This document shows, piece after piece, positions 25,320 through 33,910 of a stretch of DNA of 64,000 bases. This DNA is from Shimia sp040225985 (lineage in GTDB: Bacteria > Pseudomonadota > Alphaproteobacteria > Rhodobacterales > Rhodobacteraceae): the NCBI RefSeq assembly GCF_040225985.1, contig NZ_JBBPEU010000001.1, forward strand, positions 124,001 to 188,000, given 5' to 3'. A model generated the notes under the pieces. That model made no database searches. It was not told the origin of the DNA and worked only from the letters and a program-made list of their open reading frames with translations. The position numbers and the translations under genes were made by a program. The stretch's first letter is position 1, and the number at the start of each line of letters is the position of its first letter.

Positions 25320-26644
25320 TGGACCGCATATGTGATCCATTTGCATATGGGAGTGGGCCCGTTGAAAGCTGTTTTTGGCCGGAAACAACCCGAGCCCTTT
25401 CATACCAATCGCTCACCAGAAACCTTCTAGCAGATGTTACAATCATCGGTTCGGGCTTTACTGGCCTGTCAGCAGCTCTTCGGCTGGCCAGCGCCGGTCT
25501 AAAAGTGGTGGTTCTGGACGCGAAGCAACCGGGCTGGGGCGCCTCCGGGCGCAACGGGGGTTTCTGTTGCATGGGCGGATCAAAGCTTCCGGAAAAAGCA
25601 CTTGTGAGCAGGTTCGGGGATGCCGACGCGTTGGACTATCGCCTTGCAGAACGGGATGCCGTCGATTTTGTAGACCACCTCATATCCTCGCTGGGGTTTG
25701 ACGTCGACCGTCACTCCAACGGAGAGGTGGTATTGGCGCACCGCAAGAAGGATTTGCCTGTTCTTGAACATGAGGCCCAAGGCTTCCGAAGAACCTTTGG
25801 CGTTGAACCAAGAATGATGACACAGGAATGCCTGGCCCAAGAAGGGATGTCAGGCCCGTTTTACGGTGGTCTCTCCATCCCAGTCGGCTTTGCGCTCAAT
25901 CCCCTGAAATACGGACTTCAGCTGGCCGAAGCCGCCGAAAACGCTGGCGCCATGCTTTTTGGAGAAAGCCCTGTCACGAATGTTCAGCAGACGAGAAAAG
26001 GCTTTGTCGTATCGACCAGTCAGGCAAACGTGCGTAGTAGGAAGGTCATTTTAGCAACCAATGGATACGCAAGTGAAAACATTCCGTCCTGGATGTCGGG
26101 GCGTTATATTCCCGCCCAATCCAGCGTGATTGTCACACGCCCCCTCACCGAGCAAGAACGCGCGGCCCAAGGCTGGCACAGCAGCCAGATGGCGTATGAT
26201 ACGCGGAACCTTCTTCACTATTTTCGCTTGATGCCGGATGGGCGGTTCCTTTTCGGGATGCGGGGCGGATTGTCCACGGGCCCAAAGGTACACAAGAAAA
26301 TCCGAAACACTGTGCGACGCGAATTCGACCGGATGTTTTCAGAATGGAAAGATGTTGAAACGCCCTATTTCTGGTCGGGTTTTGTCTGTTTCAACGCGAA
26401 ACTATTACCCTTCGCAGGAGAGATCCCGACGGCTCCCGGACTATATGCGGCCTTTGCGTACCACGGAAACGGGGTTGCCATGGGCAGCTATTGCGGCGCT
26501 TTGGTCGCTGATAAAATTTTAGGCAGGCGACAGTTACGCTACCCTAGGGCAATAGAACAGCCACCCCCAAAGTTTCCGGGAGGGCGATTTCGACGCCTAG
26601 GCATGTGGCCAGCTTACTTGTTGTATGCCCTTAGCGATCTGTGA
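25319..26644 (+). CDS. FAD-dependent amine oxidoreductase (PuuB/DAO-like)
   Basis: 441 residues. The N-terminal dinucleotide-binding motif is IIGSGFTGLSAALRLASAG (about 40-58), followed by the DAO-family WGASGRNGGF. The C-terminus has AFAYHGNGVAMGSYCG, the second FAD-contacting motif. Relatives include gamma-glutamylputrescine oxidase PuuB and other secondary-amine oxidases. Because it is translationally coupled to a putrescine-type importer, oxidation of the imported amine or its derivative is a reasonable inference. No PuuA-like ligase is seen here. Its 3' end overlaps the convergent phosphotransferase gene by 31 bp. Confidence 0.85.
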   Translation: MDRICDPFAYGSGPVESCFWPETTRALSYQSLTRNLLADVTIIGSGFTGLSAALRLASAGLKVVVLDAKQPGWGASGRNGGFCCMGGSKLPEKALVSRFGDADALDYRLAERDAVDFVDHLISSLGFDVDRHSNGEVVLAHRKKDLPVLEHEAQGFRRTFGVEPRMMTQECLAQEGMSGPFYGGLSIPVGFALNPLKYGLQLAEAAENAGAMLFGESPVTNVQQTRKGFVVSTSQANVRSRKVILATNGYASENIPSWMSGRYIPAQSSVIVTRPLTEQERAAQGWHSSQMAYDTRNLLHYFRLMPDGRFLFGMRGGLSTGPKVHKKIRNTVRREFDRMFSEWKDVETPYFWSGFVCFNAKLLPFAGEIPTAPGLYAAFAYHGNGVAMGSYCGALVADKILGRRQLRYPRAIEQPPPKFPGGRFRRLGMWPAYLLYALSDL

Positions 26645-27519
26645 AGGGCAGAGGTTTCAAGATCGTAACCCCGCTGATACGCGAGCGATCCGTTTTCGCA
26701 TTGCCAGAGACAATAGGCCGCCATTCGCCAGTGATAACAAGGCGCAAGTTTCATGTATCTTTCCCGAAGGCGCTCACTTCCGTAGGATGACCAGAATTCC
26801 TCAAGCTCTCGTTGGGACAGCGCCTTTCCGCGATAAATTTGCTGCATCGCAGGCGACAGGAATATCGCAATGTCTTCACACGGGTCCCCTGCCCCCGGGC
26901 ATTGCCAATCAATGAGCGAAAGGCCAGCCTCGCTCTTGATCACATTTCCAGGGACAATGTCCGAATGCAATAGTGCAATTTTATAACTTGGCGGAACCAC
27001 TATTTCAGGGCGCTCTCGCAAAAGGTCTTCGGACTGCGTGCACTGATCAAGAATGGTCTGGGCATGCCTCAGGATTTGCTCGCTTCCATTGGGAAGCGAC
27101 CGTAGCCAAGTTAATGGAGCCATGGCGTGTAGTTGCCTCATCAACCACGCAACAGCGCCCGTTCCCTTTTGCCAAGGCCGACCCGGGACATGCTCAAAAA
27201 CGTTATATCGCCCAGCGCACGTTTCGAAGCTGCCCAGTATTGTTTGCGCCGGAAACTGTCCTTCCAAAGCGGTCAGTATTCGCGCCTCGGCGAACGGGTC
27301 ATTTGGAAACAGCGGGTTAGGCCTGTTGGCGTTATACCATTTAATCACTAAAGACGTTGAGAGTTTGTCCGACTGGACCAACCAGCACACATTTGTGCGC
27401 CCCCCGTGCAAGGTTGTCCATTGCGCGTGCTCATCAATCCCGAAAGCACCGCACACATGTTGAGTCAAAACTTCGGGTGGGGATATCTTGAGGTTTAACA
27501 GTGTCTGCTTCCTGCTCAT
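26614..27519 (-). CDS. phosphotransferase, choline kinase / aminoglycoside phosphotransferase fold
   Basis: 301 residues from ATG 27519; a TTG start at 27552 would add 11. Kinase-fold signs: LHGGRTNVCWLV as the nucleotide loop, SLVIKWY with the ATP-binding Lys, LLHSDIVPGNVI as the catalytic HxDxxxxN loop, and LIDWQCPGAGDPCEDIAIF as the metal-binding segment (Gln where Glu is common). It is close to ChoK/LicA and thiamine kinase types; substrate unknown. Its 3' end overlaps the oxidase gene by 31 bp, and its 5' end adjoins the flagellar genes. Confidence 0.75.
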   Translation of the reverse strand: MSRKQTLLNLKISPPEVLTQHVCGAFGIDEHAQWTTLHGGRTNVCWLVQSDKLSTSLVIKWYNANRPNPLFPNDPFAEARILTALEGQFPAQTILGSFETCAGRYNVFEHVPGRPWQKGTGAVAWLMRQLHAMAPLTWLRSLPNGSEQILRHAQTILDQCTQSEDLLRERPEIVVPPSYKIALLHSDIVPGNVIKSEAGLSLIDWQCPGAGDPCEDIAIFLSPAMQQIYRGKALSQRELEEFWSSYGSERLRERYMKLAPCYHWRMAAYCLWQCENGSLAYQRGYDLETSALHRSLRAYNK

Positions 27520-27562
27520 GGCGCGGTGGGACGCTAGTGCAGAAAACAGCAATCGACAAGAC

Positions 27563-28222
27563 TTACTGTGACTGTCTGAGGGCCGTGACTTCGGTTGACA
27601 TCACCTCTCGACCGCTTCCCAAAACCAAGGTGGCTCCGTTCGGACCAAGGCGTGCCTCGGACACTAGGTGATAGGCTTGGGCTCTCGAGCTTTCTAACAG
27701 CGAACCCGAGGCAAAGCTCTCCACCGAAAATTGGTACAGACCATGAGGCATTGCGGATCCGTTTGCGTCGGTACCAGCCCAAGTAAACTCATTCTCTCCC
27801 AACGGCGCCTGCAGCCGATCTATCTCGAACCCATCGGAGTCCCTGACGCTTAGCCAAACATCATCGGCAAGGGTGTGAGGAGACAGGTGCACCTCAACAG
27901 GCGATCCAGTGAACTGCACAGGCGCGTCTACGCGTGCTTGCATCCCGATCCAACTCGCATATTGGCTTAGCCCTGCAGTGGAAGACTGTAACATCATTTG
28001 CTGCAACAGATTATTAGTTTGGACCTGTTGCTCTACCGAGGAAAACGTCGCCAGTTGCACCGCGTAGTCCGCCGAATCTACCGGATTCAGAGGATCTTGA
28101 TTTTGCATTTGCACGGTGAGCATCTTCAAAAAAGTTTCAAAGTCCGCGCTCAAGGGCGCGGCGTCACGTTGTTTTTGCGCCACGCTGTTCGAAACGGTTG
28201 AGGAAAGTGAATTAACCTGCAT
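27563..28222 (-). CDS. flgD: flagellar hook-capping protein FlgD
   Basis: 219 residues. The N-terminal FlgD core is clear: FLKMLTVQMQNQDPLNPVDS followed by VQLATFSSVEQQ, the segment that directs hook cap assembly. The C-terminal half carries the FlgD beta domains (SPVEVHLSPHTLADDV, WAGTDANGSAMPHGLYQF). FlgD caps the growing hook and guides FlgE polymerisation. It is 12 bp downstream of fliK on the same strand, a standard pair. Confidence 0.95.
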   Translation of the reverse strand: MQVNSLSSTVSNSVAQKQRDAAPLSADFETFLKMLTVQMQNQDPLNPVDSADYAVQLATFSSVEQQVQTNNLLQQMMLQSSTAGLSQYASWIGMQARVDAPVQFTGSPVEVHLSPHTLADDVWLSVRDSDGFEIDRLQAPLGENEFTWAGTDANGSAMPHGLYQFSVESFASGSLLESSRAQAYHLVSEARLGPNGATLVLGSGREVMSTEVTALRQSQ

Positions 28223-28234
28223 TTTCGTGTGCCC

Positions 28235-30109
28235 CTATATTCTTATATCGATACCAGCACCGTCGCGACGGTTCTGCGCCCTGCCAAGAGCAACGGTGCT
28301 GTCTTCTGTAACGGTATCAATGTCGATATCGGTAAGGTCGTTGCTTGTGTTGGACGATTCCGACTTATGCTGATCCCGTTCGAAAAACGAAAACTGCGCA
28401 TCTTCAAATCCAAACGAAAGCAGTTCTTTTTCAAGTTCTTGGTGGTGGCGGCGTATCAGTTCCAGCGTTTCAGATCTTTCGGCCTGAACTGAAATGACAA
28501 TAGATTGTTCCGATTGGGTCACTGACAGCCGCACTCTGCCAAGCTCTTCCGGATTCAGTCGAATCTCGATGGATCCATCGACCTGTCGGATCACGTTTTC
28601 GGCAATCTGCCTGGACCAAGAAACATTCTCACCGGGTCGTGCAAACGATTGCGCCGAGGCCACCTCGGTGCCCCTTGACAAAGAGGTTGAAGATACTCTG
28701 TCGAGAGAAGAATGGCTTTCTGCCGGGGTGACCCAGTCCGCTTGAGGTATTGTGTCTACTAAGGACACCGTCTCAGATGCAGATTTCGCAGCGCCCCGAC
28801 CAAAACTGTTTGATTGCTGTGTCATAGCCTGACCTGCGCGTGCAAACATGTTTACCGCGATGGCACCGATTGTAGTACCCTGAATGGCTTCGTGCCCTCC
28901 AACAATTGGCGTGCTGTGCATCGACTTAGCCGGCTCGGAGAGTTTTGTGGAAAAACTGCCAGGTGTATTGGTCAGGTCAATGGATGGGTCAGCTCTCAAT
29001 GAGCCCGATAATCCGCTTTTTGACGGTTGCTTGGTCATCAGTTGCTTCAAACTGGCTCCATCCACATGTTGTTGAGCGGATCTTGCGTTATCCGAAAGCC
29101 GCAAAATATCTTGCGGCACATAGACATCGGATTGCCCCTGGCCCTGATGGAAATGTCGAGTTTGCGGAGTCGCATTTTGCTCGGGACTGTATGCAGGCAC
29201 GCTTTCACCCAAAGACCCACGAGGCTGATCATTTAGCGACATTAAACCACTTGGCGCGCTTGGAACTGGCGATTGAGGGTTGATTGTCTGAACAGCTGTT
29301 TGGCCCTGAATTTTGCTATCAGTGTTGGGTTGAGAACGACCAAAAGAAACCGCTGAACCATCGGGTCGGGTCTCAACGCCTTCGGACGCGCGCGTTATCG
29401 GAAGGCTGGCAAAACCCAACCCAAAACTTTTTTCCAAATTTGAATGGGCAGATGGGTGTGCCCCAACCGCATCAACACCTGCAGACAGCTGAATGTGTTT
29501 GAGTCTTGCGTTGTCGGAAGATGTTGTCTCTGCTTTCAAAAAGTTTGAAAGCGGGCCGTTTAGGGTTTCTTGCTTTGACGGGAAAAGCGAGTGAATCAAA
29601 TCAGACCTTTTAAACTCACTGTGTAAATCGCTGGCGTACCCCCCAACCGGCATGGCAACGAAATTCGCAATAGTTTGGGCGCTATCCGCCTGAATCTCCC
29701 TCAGCTGGCCATTTTTTATAACCGGTGCGTGCGCCAACTCGCCACCCTCGTGAGTTGCCGAGTTGTTTTGCGAAAGCTTGCGGCTTTCGTTTTGCAGCGT
29801 CGCATCCATTTCCAGGTCATAGTTAGAACCATCTTTGGTATCGGAGACAGGCGATTTGTCTTGATTGGTGCGATCCTCATCAAGCGAGTCCGAAGCGGCG
29901 TCTGCGCCGCTGATGCCATCTTTGAACGTAGTTGCTGCGGCATTTGGAATGCTTATGCAGTCTGATACATCACACAATTCTTCAAACAGTGCACCAAACC
30001 CGCCCCCTTTTGAGGCTTCCTCGGAACTGACAATCAGCACGTTTCGAAGCATACTACTTTGTGGCACGTCCTGAAGACTCACTGCGTTAGCGAAGTTGAA
30101 AGGCGTCAT
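28235..30109 (-). CDS. fliK: flagellar hook-length control protein FliK
   Basis: 624 residues. The N-terminal about 500 residues are Ser/Gln/Asn-rich and low in conservation, as expected for the molecular ruler. The C-terminal FliK/Flg_hook domain (about 520-600) has SIEIRLNPEELGRVRLSV and LELIRRHHQELEKEL, which switches the export gate from hook to filament substrates. First gene of a two-gene unit with flgD. By eye this gene is more A/T-rich than its neighbours; not computed. Confidence 0.92.
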   Translation of the reverse strand: MTPFNFANAVSLQDVPQSSMLRNVLIVSSEEASKGGGFGALFEELCDVSDCISIPNAAATTFKDGISGADAASDSLDEDRTNQDKSPVSDTKDGSNYDLEMDATLQNESRKLSQNNSATHEGGELAHAPVIKNGQLREIQADSAQTIANFVAMPVGGYASDLHSEFKRSDLIHSLFPSKQETLNGPLSNFLKAETTSSDNARLKHIQLSAGVDAVGAHPSAHSNLEKSFGLGFASLPITRASEGVETRPDGSAVSFGRSQPNTDSKIQGQTAVQTINPQSPVPSAPSGLMSLNDQPRGSLGESVPAYSPEQNATPQTRHFHQGQGQSDVYVPQDILRLSDNARSAQQHVDGASLKQLMTKQPSKSGLSGSLRADPSIDLTNTPGSFSTKLSEPAKSMHSTPIVGGHEAIQGTTIGAIAVNMFARAGQAMTQQSNSFGRGAAKSASETVSLVDTIPQADWVTPAESHSSLDRVSSTSLSRGTEVASAQSFARPGENVSWSRQIAENVIRQVDGSIEIRLNPEELGRVRLSVTQSEQSIVISVQAERSETLELIRRHHQELEKELLSFGFEDAQFSFFERDQHKSESSNTSNDLTDIDIDTVTEDSTVALGRAQNRRDGAGIDIRI

Positions 30110-30219
30110 GACACTTCCCGGAATCGTTTGTGTCCGCCGTTTATGACGTATGGCCGGTTACCAGATCTTTACCCAAAGCAGACACTCTGAGCGAAATCAC
30201 ATCAAATTAGAGATACACA

Positions 30220-30501
30220 ATGAATGCTGAGTCTTTTTCGATTCCATCGACGCGTACACAGGTTGCAACTGCCCCGCCGTTGAAAAAAGCCGCCCAGGAA
30301 CTTGAGGCAACCTTTCTCGCTGAGATGTTAAAATCAGCAGGTCTTGGCGAGACCAAAAGTGCGTTTCAGGGTGGGGTCGGCGAAGATCAATTCGCGTCTT
30401 TTTTACGTGAAGAACAAGCCCGTCAAATGGCTCAAACAGGTGGGATAGGTCTCGCTGAACTCATTTTTGATAGCATGAAGGAACAATTGAATGGACGCTA
30501 A
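30220..30501 (+). CDS. flgJ: rod-binding protein, FlgJ N-terminal type
   Basis: 93 residues. It matches only the rod-binding domain of FlgJ: LEATFLAEMLKSAGL, then GGVGEDQFASFLREEQARQMAQTGG. The muramidase domain of enterobacterial FlgJ is absent, as usual in alphaproteobacteria, where a separate enzyme (such as SltF) opens the wall. It overlaps the next gene by 11 bp. Confidence 0.88.
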   Translation: MNAESFSIPSTRTQVATAPPLKKAAQELEATFLAEMLKSAGLGETKSAFQGGVGEDQFASFLREEQARQMAQTGGIGLAELIFDSMKEQLNGR

Positions 30502-30838
30502 TCCTCTCACCACACTCGAAACCATTCTCGAAAAAGAGAAAAATGCTCTTCTAAATGGACATATCGGTCTCCTTGAAAACCTTAGCCACGAGAAGGAGAG
30601 CGTTTTGAAATCTCTATCGTTTCACGATGCTGGAGAGCCAGAGAGGGTCTTCGCACTACAGCAAAAAATGCTACGCAACCAGACGCTGCTGGAAAGCGCC
30701 CTGGCGGGCATCAAAGCAGTCTCGGAAAGACTGCAAACCTCTCGAAAAGTGCGTGAAGCCCTCCAAACATACGATGATCACGGGAGACGGCTGAGCGTAT
30801 CGGTCCGAACGTCTGGCGCATTAGAAAGACGGGCTTGA
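30491..30838 (+). CDS. FlgN-like flagellar chaperone
   Basis: 115 residues, almost entirely helical, with heptad-like runs (TTLETILEKEKNALLNG, LLENLSHEKESVLKSL, LQQKMLRNQTLLESALAGI). FlgN chaperones for the hook-filament junction proteins FlgK and FlgL have this size and layout. It is coupled to flgJ by an 11-bp overlap and ends just before the flagellin leader. Sequence identity to FlgN is low, so the call rests on context, length and helical character. Confidence 0.6.
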   Translation: MDANPLTTLETILEKEKNALLNGHIGLLENLSHEKESVLKSLSFHDAGEPERVFALQQKMLRNQTLLESALAGIKAVSERLQTSRKVREALQTYDDHGRRLSVSVRTSGALERRA

Positions 30839-30840
30839 TC

Positions 30841-30855
30841 TTTGATTGAATCAAA
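30841..30855. promoter_or_regulatory. 15-bp perfect palindrome upstream of flagellin
   Basis: Arms TTTGATT and AATCAAA flank a single G, three bases after the FlgN-like stop and 182 bp upstream of the flagellin start. Candidate regulator site; there is no T-tract to make it a terminator. Confidence 0.45.
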
Positions 30856-30910
30856 TGCTCGCGAAAGGAGGTGTCGCGTTTAGCAATCCATTAGCAAAAG
30901 TGAGGACATG

Positions 30911-30944
30911 GTAGCCCTGCACCACAAAGGTGGCGCTGCCCTAC
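30911..30944 (+). promoter_or_regulatory. imperfect inverted repeat in the flagellin 5' leader
   Basis: GTAGCCCTGCACCAC (11-25) can pair with GTGGCGCTGCCCTAC (30-44) at 11 of 15 positions, around the strong core CCAC-aaag-GTGG. It is about 95-125 nt upstream of the flagellin ATG. In Caulobacter FlbT acts on the flagellin mRNA leader; flbT is encoded two genes downstream here, so this is a candidate target structure. Confidence 0.4.
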
Positions 30945-31036
30945 ACCGGGTCAGCAACGGTCAGAATGGCAGATCAAGAGGGCTAATTGTTGGCCACAAT
31001 CCAAGTGTGAAGCACTTAAAACAAGAAGGAACTACC

Positions 31037-32248
31037 ATGTCCAGCATCTTGACCAACAACAGCGCAATGGTCGCGCTGCAAACCTTGAAAACAATCAACG
31101 CGAGTCTGTCGGATACACAAAGCCAGATCTCGACCGGTAAAAGGGTCGCATCTGCTACCGACAATTCCGCAGTTTGGGCAATTTCCAAAGTAATGGAATC
31201 CGATGTTGAAGGGTTCAAATCCATCTCGGAAAGCCTCGCCCTGGGCCAATCGACGGTTGCTGTAGCACGACAGGCTTCAGAAACCGTGACAGATTTGCTC
31301 ACGCAGATGAAAGGCAAAATTGTCGCCGCGCAGGAGGACAATGTTGATCGAGCCAAGTTGAACGCGGATGTCAGCGCCCTGAAAGACCAGATCGAATCGG
31401 TCGTAGGCGCTGCGCAGTTCAACGGCCTGAACCTAGTGAACGGATCAACGGCAAGTGCGTCTGTACTTTCGTCTCTTGATCGCGGCTCATCGGGCAATGT
31501 TGCAGCTTCGTCGATCACGGTCACTGCTCAGAACCTTTCGACCGGTGGGTATACCGCCAAAGCCGCCTTTACAGGTTCCGATGGTGTGGCCGCCGACAGT
31601 GCGGACGCCTTCGGGTTTTCTTTGGACGGAAATGGCGGGACCACGGATTCTGGCACAATCGTGATTGCCGACCCGACCTACGCAGCTGGCGACAAGATCA
31701 CTCTCAGGCTGGGCGATAGCGAAGTTTCCTACACTGTCACAGCCGATGATGTTGCCTCTTCTACGACAGAAGATATTGTGGCGGTCGGCCTGAAAGCGGC
31801 AATAGAAGCAACGGGCGCTGATGTGACTGTTGACTATGACAGCGCGAATCCTGGCGAACTGGTGATCACCAACGACTCGTCCGACTCGATCCAGATCAGC
31901 GGTCAATTCACCAATGCCAACGCTGGCGGGTTGGGTGCGCTTGCCTCGATTGATGTGTCCAGCTCCGCGGGCGCTGCCGCAGCACTGGGCGCGATCGAGA
32001 CACTGATTGATACTGCGATTGACGCATCGTCGGCGTTCGGATCGGTCGAGGGACGCATCAATACCCAGTCCGATTTCGTGTCAAAGCTTACCGATTCTTT
32101 AAAAACCGGCATCGGCTCGCTTGTCGACGCTGACATGGAAGAAACTTCGGCACGCCTGCAGGCGCTCCAGGTACAACAGCAGCTGGCGACCCAGTCGCTC
32201 TCCATTGCGAACCAGGCACCGCAATCGATCCTGTCTCTATTCCGCTAA
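31037..32248 (+). CDS. fliC: flagellin
   Basis: 403 residues from ATG 31037, which has AAGAAGGA upstream and begins MSSILTNNSAMVALQTLKTI, the standard flagellin D0/D1 start. A longer frame from 30908 covers the leader and is not used. Residues 1-150 and 320-403 are the conserved coiled-coil D0/D1 regions. The middle (about 150-310) is a variable, Gly/Ser/Asp-rich surface domain. The C-terminus QLATQSLSIANQAPQSILSLFR is typical. Only one flagellin gene is in the window; flaF and flbT follow. Confidence 0.96.
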   Translation: MSSILTNNSAMVALQTLKTINASLSDTQSQISTGKRVASATDNSAVWAISKVMESDVEGFKSISESLALGQSTVAVARQASETVTDLLTQMKGKIVAAQEDNVDRAKLNADVSALKDQIESVVGAAQFNGLNLVNGSTASASVLSSLDRGSSGNVAASSITVTAQNLSTGGYTAKAAFTGSDGVAADSADAFGFSLDGNGGTTDSGTIVIADPTYAAGDKITLRLGDSEVSYTVTADDVASSTTEDIVAVGLKAAIEATGADVTVDYDSANPGELVITNDSSDSIQISGQFTNANAGGLGALASIDVSSSAGAAAALGAIETLIDTAIDASSAFGSVEGRINTQSDFVSKLTDSLKTGIGSLVDADMEETSARLQALQVQQQLATQSLSIANQAPQSILSLFR

Positions 32249-32314
32249 AGTCAAACTTGGTCGGGCAGGTATAGCGTGCCCGACTATCCCCTCTCTTGAA
32301 CTGGAGGACCGGAA

Positions 32315-32689
32315 ATGGATTCAAACACGCTTGCAGGTGCGGTCTATAGCAACTCTACGCCCCTACGCACCCCAAAAGCTCTTGAGTTTGAAGCAATTGC
32401 TGCGTCGACACGAAAGCTCAAATCTGCTGCCCAAATGGGAAAAAAAGGGTATGTGCAACTTGCCAACGCCCTATACGAAAATCGCCGCCTTTGGACGTTC
32501 CTGGCAACCCAGGTTGCGGATAATGAGAATGATTTGCCGAATGAACTGCGCGCTCAGATTTTCTATCTTGCGCAGTTCACGCAGGTTCACAGTGCCAAAA
32601 TCCTCGAAGGAAAAGCCCGCGTGCGCCCTTTGATCGAAATTAACATGGCACTGCTACGCGGACTTGGCGAAGCGGGAGCCGGGCAATGA
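32315..32689 (+). CDS. flaF: flagellar biosynthesis regulator FlaF
   Basis: 124 residues, helical, with the FlaF pattern TPKALEFEAIAASTRKLKSA, then YENRRLWTFLATQVA and LPNELRAQIFYLAQFT. FlaF is required for flagellin translation or secretion in alphaproteobacteria and acts against FlbT. A GGAGG ribosome site precedes ATG 32315. The stop overlaps the flbT start by ATGA. Confidence 0.93.
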   Translation: MDSNTLAGAVYSNSTPLRTPKALEFEAIAASTRKLKSAAQMGKKGYVQLANALYENRRLWTFLATQVADNENDLPNELRAQIFYLAQFTQVHSAKILEGKARVRPLIEINMALLRGLGEAGAGQ

Positions 32690-33090
32690 GCGGACTTGTT
32701 TTGAAACTTGGCCCGAAAGAACGGGTTCTGATCAACGGCGCTGTTGTAGAGAACGGGGAGCGCCGGTCTCGGCTCTTCATCCTAACGCCACATGCGAACC
32801 TATTGCGGTTGCGGGATGCGATACACCCTGATGAAGCGAACACTCCTGTCAGACGCGTCTGTTACGCCATGCAGCTTGTTCTTTCTGGCGATGCCAGCCC
32901 AGAGGACAGCCGGTTGTCCACGCTAAGACACATCGAGGAACTCAGCCGTATCCTGACCGACTCGGATAGTCGTCGACATCTGACGATTGCCACAGACTCC
33001 GTTCTGGAAGGTAAATATTATCAGGGCCTTAAGGCTTTGAAATGCCTGATCCCGCGTGAAGACCGACTGCTTGCATCGCATCGCTCATGA
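32686..33090 (+). CDS. flbT: flagellin post-transcriptional regulator FlbT
   Basis: 134 residues. It starts GLVLKLGPKERVLINGAVVENG, the conserved FlbT beta domain, and continues with RLFILTPHANLLRLRDAI. FlbT binds the flagellin mRNA leader and promotes its decay until the hook is finished in Caulobacter. It is translationally coupled on both sides (ATGA with flaF and with the DUF1217 gene). Confidence 0.95.
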   Translation: MSGLVLKLGPKERVLINGAVVENGERRSRLFILTPHANLLRLRDAIHPDEANTPVRRVCYAMQLVLSGDASPEDSRLSTLRHIEELSRILTDSDSRRHLTIATDSVLEGKYYQGLKALKCLIPREDRLLASHRS

Positions 33091-33884
33091 CAGTTACAGC
33101 CTTTTTGCCAACTGGCGGCCTCAGCGGCTGGACCTTTTTGAAGCGCACCAAAACAGCGCAGCTAGAGACTTTTGCGAAGATACCCGCCATAGAACGCGAA
33201 ATATCCTACTTTCGCGAGCAGATTGAAAACATAAGGTCGGCCCAAGAGCTTGTCTCAGATCGCCGTTTATTGGGGGTATCCTTGGGGGCCTTCGGGCTGT
33301 CTGACGATCTCAATAACAGGTTTTTCATCCAAAAAATATTGGAGGAAGGCACTGCAACACCGGATGCGCTTGCCATAAAACTAAGTGATACAAGATACCG
33401 GTCGCTCGCCTCGACCTTTGGCTTTGATCGTACATCAGGATTCGCGAACTGGGATCCCGGGTTCGTCGAAAATCTGATTTCGCGATATACGAACCAGTCT
33501 TTTGAAGAGGCCGTCGGTCAACAAGATCAAGAACTTAGGCTTTCGCTAAACGCCCAGCGCGAACTTGGCGACCTTGCGTCTGAGGACTTGAGTGAAAAGA
33601 CCAAATGGTACAGAGTTATGGGATCCCCTCCCCTCCGCGAAGTCTTTGAAATCGCTTTGGGCCTACCGCAATCATTTGGTGAGTGGGACATCGATAAGCA
33701 GTTGGAAATCTTTAGGGACAAGACCGAAGACCTCACTGGAGAAAAAACTATTTCGCAATTCAAGGATGAGGCGGCCGCTGACCTCGTAATCAACCGCTAC
33801 CTTCTGATGTCACAGCTCAACAATGGTCTTTCACTTACGCCGGGCCAAATCGCGATTTCGCTTCTTCAGGCAGCCACACCGTAG
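33087..33884 (+). CDS. DUF1217 flagellar-associated protein
   Basis: 265 residues. The motif order LLGVSLGAFGLSDDLNNRFFIQKILEEG and later TRYRSLASTFGF identifies DUF1217, a family found almost only in alphaproteobacterial flagellar clusters. It is strongly helical with a weakly hydrophobic start (VTAFLPTGGLSGWTFL) but no cleavable signal. Biochemical role unknown. It is coupled to flbT by ATGA and converges with fliI, leaving 26 bp. Confidence 0.85.
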   Translation: MTVTAFLPTGGLSGWTFLKRTKTAQLETFAKIPAIEREISYFREQIENIRSAQELVSDRRLLGVSLGAFGLSDDLNNRFFIQKILEEGTATPDALAIKLSDTRYRSLASTFGFDRTSGFANWDPGFVENLISRYTNQSFEEAVGQQDQELRLSLNAQRELGDLASEDLSEKTKWYRVMGSPPLREVFEIALGLPQSFGEWDIDKQLEIFRDKTEDLTGEKTISQFKDEAAADLVINRYLLMSQLNNGLSLTPGQIAISLLQAATP

Positions 33885-33910
33885 TGAGCCGAGCGAACGC
33901 CTGGGTCCCG

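Noticed and set aside
30880..30894. TTAG-N7-TTAG as a CtrA site upstream of flagellin
   Set aside because: Spacing fits, but both boxes have G in place of the final A of TTAA, and nothing else supports it.
30908..31036. N-terminal extension of flagellin (43 codons)
   Set aside because: Flagellin begins with the export-relevant MSSILTNNSA; the extension is the mRNA leader and contains an inverted repeat.
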